Assembly: GCA_026712905.1 (NCBI GenBank)
Contig: JAPOPM010000178.1
Location: 1-53,879, forward strand
Direction: 5' to 3'
Source of the DNA: Deltaproteobacteria bacterium
Lineage (GTDB): Bacteria; Desulfobacterota; Binatia; UBA9968; JAJDTQ01
DNA length: 53,879 nucleotides
The notes beneath the pieces were generated by a model. That model was not told the DNA's origin, did not search any database, and saw only the letters and a program-made list of their open reading frames with translations. The first letter of the stretch is position 1; the number at the start of each line of letters is the position of its first letter. The position numbers and the translations under genes are program-made. Of this stretch, positions 1 to 8,470 are shown one piece after another.

Positions 1-651
1 CTGCCAGTCCGAGTGTCCGAAGGGCGTGTAGTTGATCATGATGTCTTCGGACGCGACGCCCTTGGACGTCAGAAAGGCCTCCAGGATCTTGTTGGTGGTG
101 CGCGGGTAGACGTAGTCGGTGCCCGCCAGGACCCAGCGCTCTACGCTGCCGCCGTCCTCGCTCATGAGGTACTCCACCGCCGGAATGGCCTGCTGGTTCG
201 GCGCCGCGCCGGTGTAGAAGACGTTCCTGGAGCTTTCCTCGCCCTCGTACTGGACGGGGTAGAACAGCAACCCGTTCAACTCCTCGAAGACCGGAAGCAC
301 CGACTTCCGCGACACCGAGGTCCAGCAGCCGAACACCACGTCCACCTTGTGCTTGGACAGCAGCTCGCGCGCCTTTTCCGCGAACAGCGGCCAGTTGGAG
401 GCCGGATCCACCACCACGGCCTCCACCTTCTTGCCCAGAAGGCCGCCCTTCTTGTTGAGGTCGTCCACCATCATCAACACGGTGTCCTTCAGCGTGGTTT
501 CGCTGATGGCCATGGTGCCGGACAGCGAATGCAGCACGCCGACCTTGATGGTGTCGGCGGCTTGGACCGTCTGGGCCGCGAACAGGGCGGCCAGGGCCGC
601 CATCGGCAATAATCGCAATAACCTTGCGGGCTTGTTCAGAGACTTTCGCAT
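1..651 (-). CDS. urtA: Urea ABC transporter substrate-binding protein UrtA (partial, 3' end outside window)
   Basis: Periplasmic binding protein that delivers urea to the UrtBCDE importer. The visible 217 residues begin with a signal peptide (about 1-32, ending in VQA before AD) and continue with hallmark UrtA stretches: [61 protein letters not shown] and [17 protein letters not shown]. Family members are about 400-430 aa, so roughly half is missing beyond base 1. The ATG at 651 follows an AAGGGGG ribosome-binding site. The remaining urt genes would be expected outside the window. It lies 201 bp downstream of the LOG-family gene and probably has its own promoter in that gap. The assignment to UrtA rather than to an amide or branched-chain amino-acid binding protein rests on these very conserved stretches. 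Confidence 0.93.
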   Translation of the reverse strand, partial: MRKSLNKPARLLRLLPMAALAALFAAQTVQAADTIKVGVLHSLSGTMAISETTLKDTVLMMVDDLNKKGGLLGKKVEAVVVDPASNWPLFAEKARELLSKHKVDVVFGCWTSVSRKSVLPVFEELNGLLFYPVQYEGEESSRNVFYTGAAPNQQAIPAVEYLMSEDGGSVERWVLAGTDYVYPRTTNKILEAFLTSKGVASEDIMINYTPFGHSDWQ

Positions 652-852
652 GAGATCCCCCTTGGTGTGATTTGTGAGAGGGGAATCGCAACATGCGTGC
701 CAAATGCCCAAGTGCCGGTGCCGGGGGGCTCAAACGTCCGTAAACAGGCGGCTTGCGCCGTAGCGGCGGGGCAGGGGCCGGCCCGGTGCGCAGGCCGGCG
801 CCGCTATCCAGAATCTAGGCAACTGTTCAGAAGTTGGGCAGGCGGTCGGGGC

Positions 853-1404
853 TCATGAACCGGCGCCGGGGTCCCGAAGCCGCAGCCCCTTGGCGGCACA
901 GAACCGCACCACTTCGCCTTCCAGCGCCTCGATGCCGTTGCAGGGGACGATCACCGAGGAGGTCCGGTGGTCCAGGGCGCCGCCGGCGAGGCGGTCGGAC
1001 CACCCGCCGGAGCCCCCAAGCACGTAGATGGGCCGGCCGTGGATCCATCCGAAGCAGAGTTCCGAGAGGGTGCCGGCGCCGCCGCCGACCGCGACGATGA
1101 AGTCGCCGGCCAAGGCCGTCAGCACGTTGCGCGCGTGGCCCAGGCCGGTGGGGATGACGACATCGCAGTAAGGGTTGGCCGAGCGTGCGTCGGTGCCGGG
1201 CATGATGCCTACGGTGAGGCCGCCGGCGCGGGCGGCGCCCCGGCCGGCCGCTTCCATGACGCCGCCGCGGCCGCCGGTGACCAGGGTGACGCCGCGTCGC
1301 GCGAGCATCTCGCCGGCCTGCTCGGCCAGATCGAGGTTGTCGTAGGAGGCGTCCGAGTCCCCGATCAGGGATGCTTGCGCGAAGCGTCCGGCGCCGGTGG
1401 TCAT
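853..1404 (-). CDS. LOG-family (TIGR00725-like) Rossmann nucleotide-binding protein
   Basis: A 183-residue single-domain protein of the lysine-decarboxylase-like/LOG superfamily. Residues 43-51 (TGGRGGVME) and 107-115 (GGGAGTLSE) are the two glycine-rich phosphate-binding motifs. PGTDARSAN and GLGHARN between them are typical of the TIGR00725 subgroup, whose cellular role is not firmly known. Some LOG relatives release cytokinin bases from nucleotides, but that activity cannot be inferred here because the motif set is the shorter one. The ATG at 1404 gives the family's usual length. The gene sits 23 bp downstream of the UbiD-like gene on the same strand and is probably co-transcribed with it. 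Confidence 0.85.
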   Translation of the reverse strand: MTTGAGRFAQASLIGDSDASYDNLDLAEQAGEMLARRGVTLVTGGRGGVMEAAGRGAARAGGLTVGIMPGTDARSANPYCDVVIPTGLGHARNVLTALAGDFIVAVGGGAGTLSELCFGWIHGRPIYVLGGSGGWSDRLAGGALDHRTSSVIVPCNGIEALEGEVVRFCAAKGLRLRDPGAGS

Positions 1405-1427
1405 GAGTCTCGCGCGGCCCCGGCCGT

Positions 1428-2894
1428 TCAGTCCAGCAGGTAGCCGAACTTCTCGCGCGCCTTGCGGACCACGTCCGGGGCGGGCGCGTTCACCTTGGGA
1501 TACTTGTCGAACCACTCGTAGGGACGGCAGGCGTCCACCACCACGCGGGAGTTGGTGAGGTCCTGGACCTTGCGCTGATCCGGCGTCACCCGCGGATCGG
1601 CGGGTGAGGTGCGCATCCTGCGCAGGATCTCGATGGAAGTCTCGGGATCGGTGCGGGTGAGCATGGCCCAGATCAGCTCGTCCAGGTTGGACACGTCGAC
1701 GTCGTCGTCCACCACGATGACGAACTTGCAACCGTACACCACCGAGCCGCAGGACGACGCCAGCACGCCCGCCTGCCGCGCGTGGCCGGGGTAGCGCTGC
1801 TTGATGCCGATGCCGTGCAGCAGGCGCGAGGCGCCGACCTCGTGGCACCACACCTGGGAGACGTCGGGAACGCCGGCGTTGTTCAACTCGTGCTTGAGCA
1901 TGGCCGAGCGCATGATGGCGCGGTAGCGGGCCATCTCGTCGGAACCGGCGCCCAGCGGCGGCACGCCGAGGATGATGGGATCGTTGCGGTGGTAGATGGC
2001 GCGGATGTCGAGGGTGGGCTGCTCGCTGGCGCCGCCGGCGTAGTACCCCGTCCATTCCCCGAAGGGGCCCTCCACCGCGCGCTTTTCCTGGGTCAGGAAG
2101 CCTTCCAGCACGATCTCGGCGTTGGCCGGGATGGGCAGTCCAGTCACTTTGCCGCGCACCACCTCCACGGGGGTGCCGCGCAGTCCGCCGACCACGTCGA
2201 ACTCGCACACGCCGTAGGGAAACTCCGTGCCGCCCACGAAGAACGACATGGGGTCGCTGCCCACCACCAGCGCCACGGGCATGGGCTGTCCCTTGTCGAA
2301 GTACTTCTTGCGGTGCATGTAGGCGTGCTTGCCCGGCACGAACAGCAGGCTCACCGACTTCGGGTCCTGCACCATGGCGCGGTAGGTGCCGACGTTGATC
2401 CAGCGCTCGTCCGGGTCGATGGTGACGCAGAAGCAGCCGGTGCCGATGTAGCGGCCGCCGTCGTCCCGGTGCCACTTGGGGGTGGGGAACTGCATCAAGT
2501 CGATGTCGTCGCCGGTGAGGATGTTCTCGAACACCGGGCCGTCGTCCACCACCACGTGGGGCAGGCGCCGCTGCACCTTGATGTAGTGGTCGAAGAACGC
2601 CTGGCTCAGCTCCTGCTTGGTGAGGTGGTCGGGAAACCCCAGCGTCATGTTCCGGCGCTTGCCTGCGAAGGCGTTGATCAGGACGCGGAACCCCTTGGGG
2701 CAGCCGGGGATGTCGTCGAACAGCACCGCCGGCCCATCGTCCACGCGGATCACCGCGTCGGCGGCCAAGCCGATGTCCTCTTCCCAGCTCGCGCCGGTGA
2801 CGGTGCGCAGCTCGCCCAGGGCGTCGGCCCGGGCCATCCATTGGCGGAGGTCGTGGTAGGGCAGTCTGGCTTCCATGGTGTCGGTCGTGGACAT
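1428..2894 (-). CDS. UbiD-family prenylated-FMN-dependent decarboxylase
   Basis: A 488-residue UbiD-family (de)carboxylase. These enzymes use prenylated FMN, made by a UbiX partner, to (de)carboxylate aromatic or unsaturated acids. The segment EGPFGEWTGYYAG supplies the paired catalytic glutamates, E275 and E280, corresponding to the E-x4-E pair of the Fdc/UbiD active site. The central ERWINVGTYRAMV carries the conserved arginine. Length and colinearity match the family throughout. No ubiX is visible in the window. The immediate upstream neighbour is an IspH-like iron-sulfur protein (29 bp gap) and a LOG protein follows, so the substrate is unlikely to be the ubiquinone precursor by default. 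The substrate cannot be called from sequence. Confidence 0.93.
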   Translation of the reverse strand: MSTTDTMEARLPYHDLRQWMARADALGELRTVTGASWEEDIGLAADAVIRVDDGPAVLFDDIPGCPKGFRVLINAFAGKRRNMTLGFPDHLTKQELSQAFFDHYIKVQRRLPHVVVDDGPVFENILTGDDIDLMQFPTPKWHRDDGGRYIGTGCFCVTIDPDERWINVGTYRAMVQDPKSVSLLFVPGKHAYMHRKKYFDKGQPMPVALVVGSDPMSFFVGGTEFPYGVCEFDVVGGLRGTPVEVVRGKVTGLPIPANAEIVLEGFLTQEKRAVEGPFGEWTGYYAGGASEQPTLDIRAIYHRNDPIILGVPPLGAGSDEMARYRAIMRSAMLKHELNNAGVPDVSQVWCHEVGASRLLHGIGIKQRYPGHARQAGVLASSCGSVVYGCKFVIVVDDDVDVSNLDELIWAMLTRTDPETSIEILRRMRTSPADPRVTPDQRKVQDLTNSRVVVDACRPYEWFDKYPKVNAPAPDVVRKAREKFGYLLD

Positions 2895-2923
2895 GTACGG
2901 CTTCCTCTCGGGTGGCTTCTGCT

Positions 2924-3808
2924 TCAGGCGGCCATGGACTTGATGCGGTCCACGGCCTCGTTCACCAGTTCATCGGTGGTTTCGTTGGCGCCGACGATGC
3001 CGACCCGGGACATGCCCGTGAACCAGGAGCGTTCCAGGTCGTCGACCTTCTCGATGCGGTAGACGTTGTCGTTGAACGCCCGCGCCACCTCCTCCATGCG
3101 GTTGGTCATGCCCTCGGTCCAGCCGAATATGACCACCGCTTCCACGTCGCGCGCCAAATCCTCCACCTTGGGCAGCCGCTGCAGCGAGTCGATGCACGCG
3201 GTGTTGCGGATGCGCACGTTGGCGAAGCGTTCGAGGATCCGGCTCATGATCCCGGTGTAGCTCTCCATCCAGAAGGTGGTCTGGACGATGACGCCGACGG
3301 GCTCGAAGCGGGTCAGCCGAATGTCCGCCACGTCCTCTTCCTTCTCGACGATGAACACCTCCCGTTCCTTCTCCTTGGCGATGCCCATGAGGCGCGGGAT
3401 GCCATGGTGCGTACGGCTGCTCAGGATCACCAGGTGGCAGCCCTGGTCCAGCAGCTCCAGCTCCGCCTCCTCCTGCTGCACCACGAACGGGCAGGTGGCG
3501 TCCGCCAGAAGTTCGAGACCCTGCTCCTTCGCCTGCTTGCGAATCTCCGGCGGCGCGCCGCGGACGCCGTAGATGAGCTTCTCGTCCTTGATGGAGTCCA
3601 TGTCGTTGGTGGAGCGGATGCCGTCCTCGTCCTCCAGCGACTTGAACGCGATGAAATCGTTCTCCGGCCTCAGGGACCATACGGCGATACCGTCGCCGTA
3701 TTTCTCCACCATCTTCTGGTGCATGGCGCCGGCGCGGTGCACGCCCACGCACAGACCCGACGGCGGAATCCCCTTGGTACCCTTGAAGTCGACTTTGATC
3801 ACTTCCAT
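2924..3808 (-). CDS. IspH/LytB-like iron-sulfur protein, divergent active site
   Basis: A 294-residue homologue of 4-hydroxy-3-methylbut-2-enyl diphosphate reductase (IspH/LytB). The three cluster cysteines are recognisable: GLCVGVHRAG (C20), DATCPFV (C106) and RNTACIDSLQR. TTFW and the C-terminal GANETTDELV also follow the IspH pattern. The segment that should hold the catalytic HPE (His124/Glu126 in E. coli) reads RTHHGIPRLMG. A His remains but the proton-donating Glu appears to be absent, so canonical IspH activity is doubtful. The start at 3808 has an ideal AGGAGG box. Its pairing with the UbiD-like gene suggests a shared reductive or decarboxylation pathway rather than isoprenoid synthesis, which is inference. 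Confidence 0.8.
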   Translation of the reverse strand: MEVIKVDFKGTKGIPPSGLCVGVHRAGAMHQKMVEKYGDGIAVWSLRPENDFIAFKSLEDEDGIRSTNDMDSIKDEKLIYGVRGAPPEIRKQAKEQGLELLADATCPFVVQQEEAELELLDQGCHLVILSSRTHHGIPRLMGIAKEKEREVFIVEKEEDVADIRLTRFEPVGVIVQTTFWMESYTGIMSRILERFANVRIRNTACIDSLQRLPKVEDLARDVEAVVIFGWTEGMTNRMEEVARAFNDNVYRIEKVDDLERSWFTGMSRVGIVGANETTDELVNEAVDRIKSMAA

Positions 3809-3931
3809 GAGAAGCCTCCTCGCGCTGTTACGTGCTCGTCGCGGAATCGTTGCAAATCGCGGAGGGTTTTTCAACGGTTCACTGGATCTCGCGGCGGGCG
3901 GAGACGTCGATGACCGGCACCCCGAATCGTC

Positions 3932-3952
3932 ATTCCCGGGGAAAGCGGGAAT
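3932..3952. repeat. Short palindromic interspersed repeat (ATTCCCG/CGGGAAT hairpin)
   Basis: Perfect 7-bp arms ATTCCCG and CGGGAAT around a 7-nt loop, followed by CCAG. The sequence closely resembles the very common 'CATTCCCG...CGGGAATCCAG' extragenic repeats of many proteobacteria. It lies in the 260-bp divergent gap between the IspH-like and spermidine-synthase-like genes. It could act as a transcript-stabilising hairpin or be a parasite remnant. Only one copy is in the window. Confidence 0.55.
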
Positions 3953-4068
3953 CCAGGCGGGGTAGAGTTGGGGGAAGCCGCCGTTTCGCGGTTTCTTGGA
4001 AATGACAACTACTGTAACTATCGGAGAGTTTTCTATAAATTGGAAACGGCATACGCTAGAGGTTCTCG

Positions 4069-6321
4069 GTGAAGGTAAGCAATGACGGCGGAACGGCGGT
4101 TTCCGTGGGAGGTCGGGGCGAAGGCAGCGTTGGAACAACGCGCGACGCAACACGGGTCTCCCTCTACGGCTTCGTCGTCTTCTCCGCCGCGTGGCTCGTC
4201 TTCTGGATTCAGCCGCTGGCGGCGCGCGGCGTACTCCCTGTCCTCGGCGGTTCGCCCGCGGTGTGGAATACCGCGATGGTGTTCTTCCAGTCGGCGCTGT
4301 TGGCGGGCTACGCCCTTGCGCATCTCCTGATCCGCCGAGCGTCGCCCGCCGGACAGCTTGCGGTCCTGGCGGCCCTGTGGGCAGGTGTCGCCCTCACGGT
4401 TCCGGTGGGCGGACTGCGTCTCCTGGGAGACACACCCGGCGATCTTCCGCCGGTCCTGTGGCTTCTCGGCACGCTGTCGGGGTCGCTCGGGCTCGCCTTT
4501 GTGGCAGCCTCGTCCCTTACCCCTCTCGTACAGGCCTGGCTCGCCCGGACGGGCACCGGCGCCGCGTCCGTGAACCCGTACTTTCTCTACGCGGTCTCCA
4601 ATGCCGGCTCCGCGGGCGCCCTCCTCGCGTATCCGTTCCTCCTCGAACCTCTCATCGGTCTGGAGCGACAGGCCTGGCTGTGGAGCGCCGCCTTGCTGGG
4701 GCTCGCGCCCTTTCTGGTCGGTTTGTGGCTGGCACTGCCCCGTGAGCGCGCGCCGGCGGCCGCCACGCACTCGCCCCTGTCCGCCGCACCCTTGCCGTGG
4801 GCGCGCATACTCGGGCTCTCGGCGGTTCCAAGTGCGCTTCTCCTGTCACTCACACGTTACTTGACGACGGACATCGCGTCGGTACCGCTTTTCTGGATCG
4901 TGCCGCTGACGCTGTACCTCGCCACGTTCATCCATGCATTTGCCCGCCACGAGATGATCCCGCAGCCGATCCTGGCGAGCCTGTTGCCGCGGGCACTCAT
5001 CCTCCTCACGATCGTGTATCAGCTCGGGCCGAAGTATTTCGTGTTGGCATCCGTGGTCCACCTTCTCGCCTTCACCCTCGCCGCGCTCTACTGTCACGGC
5101 GCCCTTGCACGCCTTCGCCCGCCCGCCGCCGACCTGACAGGTTTCTACCTGCTGGTGTCCATCGGCGGACTCATTGGCGGGCTGCTGGTCGCGCTCGCGG
5201 CGCCCTTGGTGTTCGTCGACATCCATGAGTATCCCATCGCCATCGCCCTCGTCGCGGCTCTTCTGCCCCTGGGGCCCTTCGGCCTGCGCGGCATCCGTTT
5301 GCTGGTGGCGGCGGTGGGCCTTGTCGTCGTCGTTGCTGGACTCTCGGTCATTCATATCGGCTTCGCCGGCTTCGATGAGGATCTGCCGCTCGTGGTTGGC
5401 GGTGCGGTCGTGCTTGTCCTGATCTGCGCGCCGGCGCTGATGTTACTGCGTGCCCGGCCGGCCCTGCTCGGGTGTGCCCTGCTGACCGTCTTCCTGGGTC
5501 CGTCCATGATCGCGCGCGGCTTCGACTTGCAGGTCGCCCGCGCGCGCACCTTCTTCGGCGTTTACCGGGTCGTCGAACATGACGGGGTACGCTCCTTCTA
5601 TCATGGGACCACGCTGCACGGCACGGAGTATCTCCGGGCCGACGGCTCCACCGAGAGCAGGACGACCTACTACGGGATCGGGACCCCGTATTCCGAGTTG
5701 CTCTCGGCGCTTACCCGCCGGCCGTCGCCTGTCGTGATTGGACTCGCGGGGCTCGGCACCGGATCGCTCGCGTGCTACGCGCGACCGGGTGACGAGGTAC
5801 GCATCTACGAGATCGATCCTGTAGTGGTGCGCCTCGCCCGAACCTACTTCGCGGCACTCCGCACCTGCGCGCCGAATGCAGCCATCGCCATTGGCGACGC
5901 GCGACTTCTTCTCGATAGCGAGCGGCGAACCCTCGATTTCCTTGCCCTGGATACCTTCACCTCCGATGCGATCCCGGTCCACCTGCTCACACTGGAGGCG
6001 TTCCGGATCTACCGTCGCGTGCTTGCCCGGGACGGCATCCTCGCGGTCCACATCTCCAATCGGGTGCTCGATCTGGAGCCGGTGCTCGCGGCGCTGGCCG
6101 ACCGCGTCGGACTGGTTGCGCGTATCAAGCGCTATTCGGCTCCGAAGCTGCCACCGCCGCGGCCGTCAGTGTCCTCCACCGTGGTGGTCCTGACCCGGGA
6201 CGAAGACACGTTGCGGGCGCTTGATCTCGACGCGGGGCGGACTTCTCTCGGATCTCCCGACCGCGTCCGGGCCTGGACGGACGACTACACGAGCATCGTG
6301 CCCCTCATCCGCTGGTGGTAG
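4069..6321 (+). CDS. Membrane protein fused to a spermidine-synthase-like domain
   Basis: A 750-residue two-part protein. Residues about 30-480 contain many hydrophobic helices, as in the 'fused MFS/spermidine synthase' family. The C-terminal part is a Rossmann methyltransferase/aminopropyltransferase-like fold, with the nucleotide loop GLAGLGTGS from residue 558, the acidic strand end YEIDP at 580-584, GDARLLL from 609 and LDTFTSDAIPVHLLT. These motifs fit a spermidine-synthase-type domain, but the family's substrate is unknown and polyamine synthesis should not be assumed. The GTG at 4069 is preceded by AGAGG at a suitable distance. An ATG 13 bp later is out of frame. The gene is divergent from the IspH-like gene and stands alone. 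Confidence 0.8.
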   Translation: MKVSNDGGTAVSVGGRGEGSVGTTRDATRVSLYGFVVFSAAWLVFWIQPLAARGVLPVLGGSPAVWNTAMVFFQSALLAGYALAHLLIRRASPAGQLAVLAALWAGVALTVPVGGLRLLGDTPGDLPPVLWLLGTLSGSLGLAFVAASSLTPLVQAWLARTGTGAASVNPYFLYAVSNAGSAGALLAYPFLLEPLIGLERQAWLWSAALLGLAPFLVGLWLALPRERAPAAATHSPLSAAPLPWARILGLSAVPSALLLSLTRYLTTDIASVPLFWIVPLTLYLATFIHAFARHEMIPQPILASLLPRALILLTIVYQLGPKYFVLASVVHLLAFTLAALYCHGALARLRPPAADLTGFYLLVSIGGLIGGLLVALAAPLVFVDIHEYPIAIALVAALLPLGPFGLRGIRLLVAAVGLVVVVAGLSVIHIGFAGFDEDLPLVVGGAVVLVLICAPALMLLRARPALLGCALLTVFLGPSMIARGFDLQVARARTFFGVYRVVEHDGVRSFYHGTTLHGTEYLRADGSTESRTTYYGIGTPYSELLSALTRRPSPVVIGLAGLGTGSLACYARPGDEVRIYEIDPVVVRLARTYFAALRTCAPNAAIAIGDARLLLDSERRTLDFLALDTFTSDAIPVHLLTLEAFRIYRRVLARDGILAVHISNRVLDLEPVLAALADRVGLVARIKRYSAPKLPPPRPSVSSTVVVLTRDEDTLRALDLDAGRTSLGSPDRVRAWTDDYTSIVPLIRWW

Positions 6322-6460
6322 CGTGGCCTTCGGGACTCGATTCGGTTTCCTCCGGGGGCGAGAAATCTATATTTTGATAATTAATGGTAGTAATTGGAAC
6401 AATTATAAATTAAACAGTACGGTCAAGGAACTCAGAACATCATTGACCGCGAGAGAACGG

Positions 6461-8467
6461 ATGAGGATGACGAAAGCTCGCGTACTGGTCGTCCGCGGCG
6501 ACGATTCAGGTACCGAAGGTTTGGAGGAATGCCTGCGAGGTCTGGGTTACTACGTGTGCACGGTGGCCGCGTCCTCGACCCAGGCCATTGAAGGGGTGGA
6601 GGAAACAGCTCCCGATGTGGTCTTGATCGATGGCGACCTCGAAGCGGCCGAGAGGATCGGGAGCAGGGCCGCTCTTGCTCTGCGCGAGCGGGAAATCAGG
6701 CATGGGGAGACCAAGAGCCGGCTGGAGCGCGAGTTGGATGAGATGCGCGAAAGACTCCACATGATGGAGGTCGTCTTCAACAGCATGGACGAGGGCCTCA
6801 TCGCCTCGAACAAGTCCGGGGAGCGGCTGATATTCAATGAAGGCGCGGTACGGATCGGAGGTGTGCGCGAACCCACCAACAACGTCGATGAATGGGCCGC
6901 TCTGCATGGTGTCTACCGGCTCGACAAGGAAACGCTCCTGCCGGTGGACGAGAATCCGCTGGTGCTCGCCGTGCGCGGTCAGGCGACGGACGGATGCGAG
7001 GTCTTCGTGCGCAACAAGGAGCAGCCGCAGGGCGTCTACGTCAGCGTCACGGGCCGGCCTCTGAAGGACACCTCGGACAGCCATAGAGGCGGGTTGGTCG
7101 TCTTCAGGGACATCACGGAACAGAAGGCGACGGAAATCCGCCTTCAACAGACCATAGGCGAGCTGAGGGAACAGAGCGAGCTGCTGCAAACCATCTTCGA
7201 CAGTATCCGGGAAGGCATCATCGTCAGCGACGAAAGCGGGGAGTTTCTCTACGTCAACCCCGGCGCCAAGAAGATTCTCGACCAGGAGTACTTCGTCAGG
7301 CGCAAGGGCAAATGGTCGGAAAAACCAGCCGACGTCTATTACTATCCCGACCGCGTGACGCCCATCAAGAACGAGGACCTGCCGCTTCCCCGCGCCATCT
7401 TCAACGGCGAGTCCACCGACGACATGAACATCTTCGTACGGAGGCCGGACCACCCGAACGGCGGAATCTTCCTTTCGGTGAGCGCGCGGCCGCTTCTTGA
7501 CGAAGTCGGCCAGATCAGAGGGGGCGTCATCATATTTCGCGACGTCACCCATGGGGTGCTTGCCGAGGAGGCACTGACGCGGGCATTCGCGCAAGGACGG
7601 TTGGAGGTAGTCGATACCATCCTGCACAACATCGGCAACGCCATCAACAGCGTAACCACGGGTGCCGAGACCCTCCACCGGAACCTCCTGGACGATCCGT
7701 TGGTGCGTCGCCTCCGCGCCCTCGCCGACGCCATTGGACCACACGCGGATGATTGGGTCGACTACATCGAGAACGATCCGCAAGGCCAGAAGGTGAGGCC
7801 GTTCATTGTCGCCCTCTCCGAAGACTTCATCAGGCACAACAGGCGGTTGATGGACACCGTGCAGCGCGTCAGAGACCGGGCGGAGCACATCGCCGACATC
7901 GTCCGTACCCAGAAGTCGCCCGACGGTTCAGGCGTGAGCTGGAAAGGCGTCGATCTCCGGAGTGCGCTCTCGGAGGCCGTCAACGTGATGCGGGATTCGC
8001 TCGACGACGGCGGAATCCGGGTCGACATCGACTGCGGGGCAGCGCCGACAGAGATCAGGACGCAGGAGAGTCAGTTTCATCAGATGATGGTCAACGTCGT
8101 CAAGAATTCGGCGCAAGCGATCCACGAGCTTGCGGCTTCGAAGCAACTGGCGGAAACGCCGCGCATTCGGATACGGGCGGGTGTCGACGGAGAGTTTCTC
8201 GATCTTGAAGTGAGCGACAACGGCATCGGATTCGGGGCCAGGGACAGCCGGATGTTCTTTGCCGCCGGCTACAGCACGAAGGCATCGGGCACCGGGCTCG
8301 GTCTCCATTCGGCCGCCAATTTCGTCGTTCGATCGGGGGGACGGATCGACCTTTCAAGCGACGGCGTAGGCAAGGGCGCGACCGCGCACATCAGGCTGCG
8401 ACTCGCGTCCCTCGACCCGAGGCCCGCTGGGGTGGCGTCTGGTTCAGTGGCAACCGCGGGGAAATGA
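6461..8467 (+). CDS. PAS-domain sensor histidine kinase with degenerate N-terminal receiver
   Basis: A 668-residue cytoplasmic kinase. Residues 5-75 resemble the first half of a receiver domain (acidic pair D14/D15, putative phospho-acceptor D57 in VVLIDGD) that stops early. A coiled coil follows, then two PAS modules (about 105-230 and 240-375), each beginning with an F-[ND]-S-[MI]-x-EG motif. H389 in LHNIGNAIN is the likely phosphorylated histidine. The ATPase domain shows an N box around N549, DNGIGF and GTGLGL from 610. No membrane segment is seen, so it should sense an internal signal. It was started at ATG 6461, because the reading frame runs further upstream but through AT-rich, non-coding-looking sequence. 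Its stop lies 3 bp before the response regulator gene, so the two form a cognate pair that probably controls the Tad locus downstream. Confidence 0.88.
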   Translation: MRMTKARVLVVRGDDSGTEGLEECLRGLGYYVCTVAASSTQAIEGVEETAPDVVLIDGDLEAAERIGSRAALALREREIRHGETKSRLERELDEMRERLHMMEVVFNSMDEGLIASNKSGERLIFNEGAVRIGGVREPTNNVDEWAALHGVYRLDKETLLPVDENPLVLAVRGQATDGCEVFVRNKEQPQGVYVSVTGRPLKDTSDSHRGGLVVFRDITEQKATEIRLQQTIGELREQSELLQTIFDSIREGIIVSDESGEFLYVNPGAKKILDQEYFVRRKGKWSEKPADVYYYPDRVTPIKNEDLPLPRAIFNGESTDDMNIFVRRPDHPNGGIFLSVSARPLLDEVGQIRGGVIIFRDVTHGVLAEEALTRAFAQGRLEVVDTILHNIGNAINSVTTGAETLHRNLLDDPLVRRLRALADAIGPHADDWVDYIENDPQGQKVRPFIVALSEDFIRHNRRLMDTVQRVRDRAEHIADIVRTQKSPDGSGVSWKGVDLRSALSEAVNVMRDSLDDGGIRVDIDCGAAPTEIRTQESQFHQMMVNVVKNSAQAIHELAASKQLAETPRIRIRAGVDGEFLDLEVSDNGIGFGARDSRMFFAAGYSTKASGTGLGLHSAANFVVRSGGRIDLSSDGVGKGATAHIRLRLASLDPRPAGVASGSVATAGK

Positions 8468-8470
8468 CGG

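Noticed and set aside
853..2841. Single 662-codon minus-strand protein joining the UbiD region and the LOG protein
   Set aside because: The first 470 codons are an out-of-frame shadow of the UbiD-like gene. Only the last 183 codons (LOG) are real, starting at ATG 1404.
6221..6460. N-terminal extension of the histidine kinase to 6221
   Set aside because: The upstream part overlaps the end of the preceding gene and an AT-rich intergenic stretch and has no protein-like character. ATG 6461 begins the receiver-like domain.
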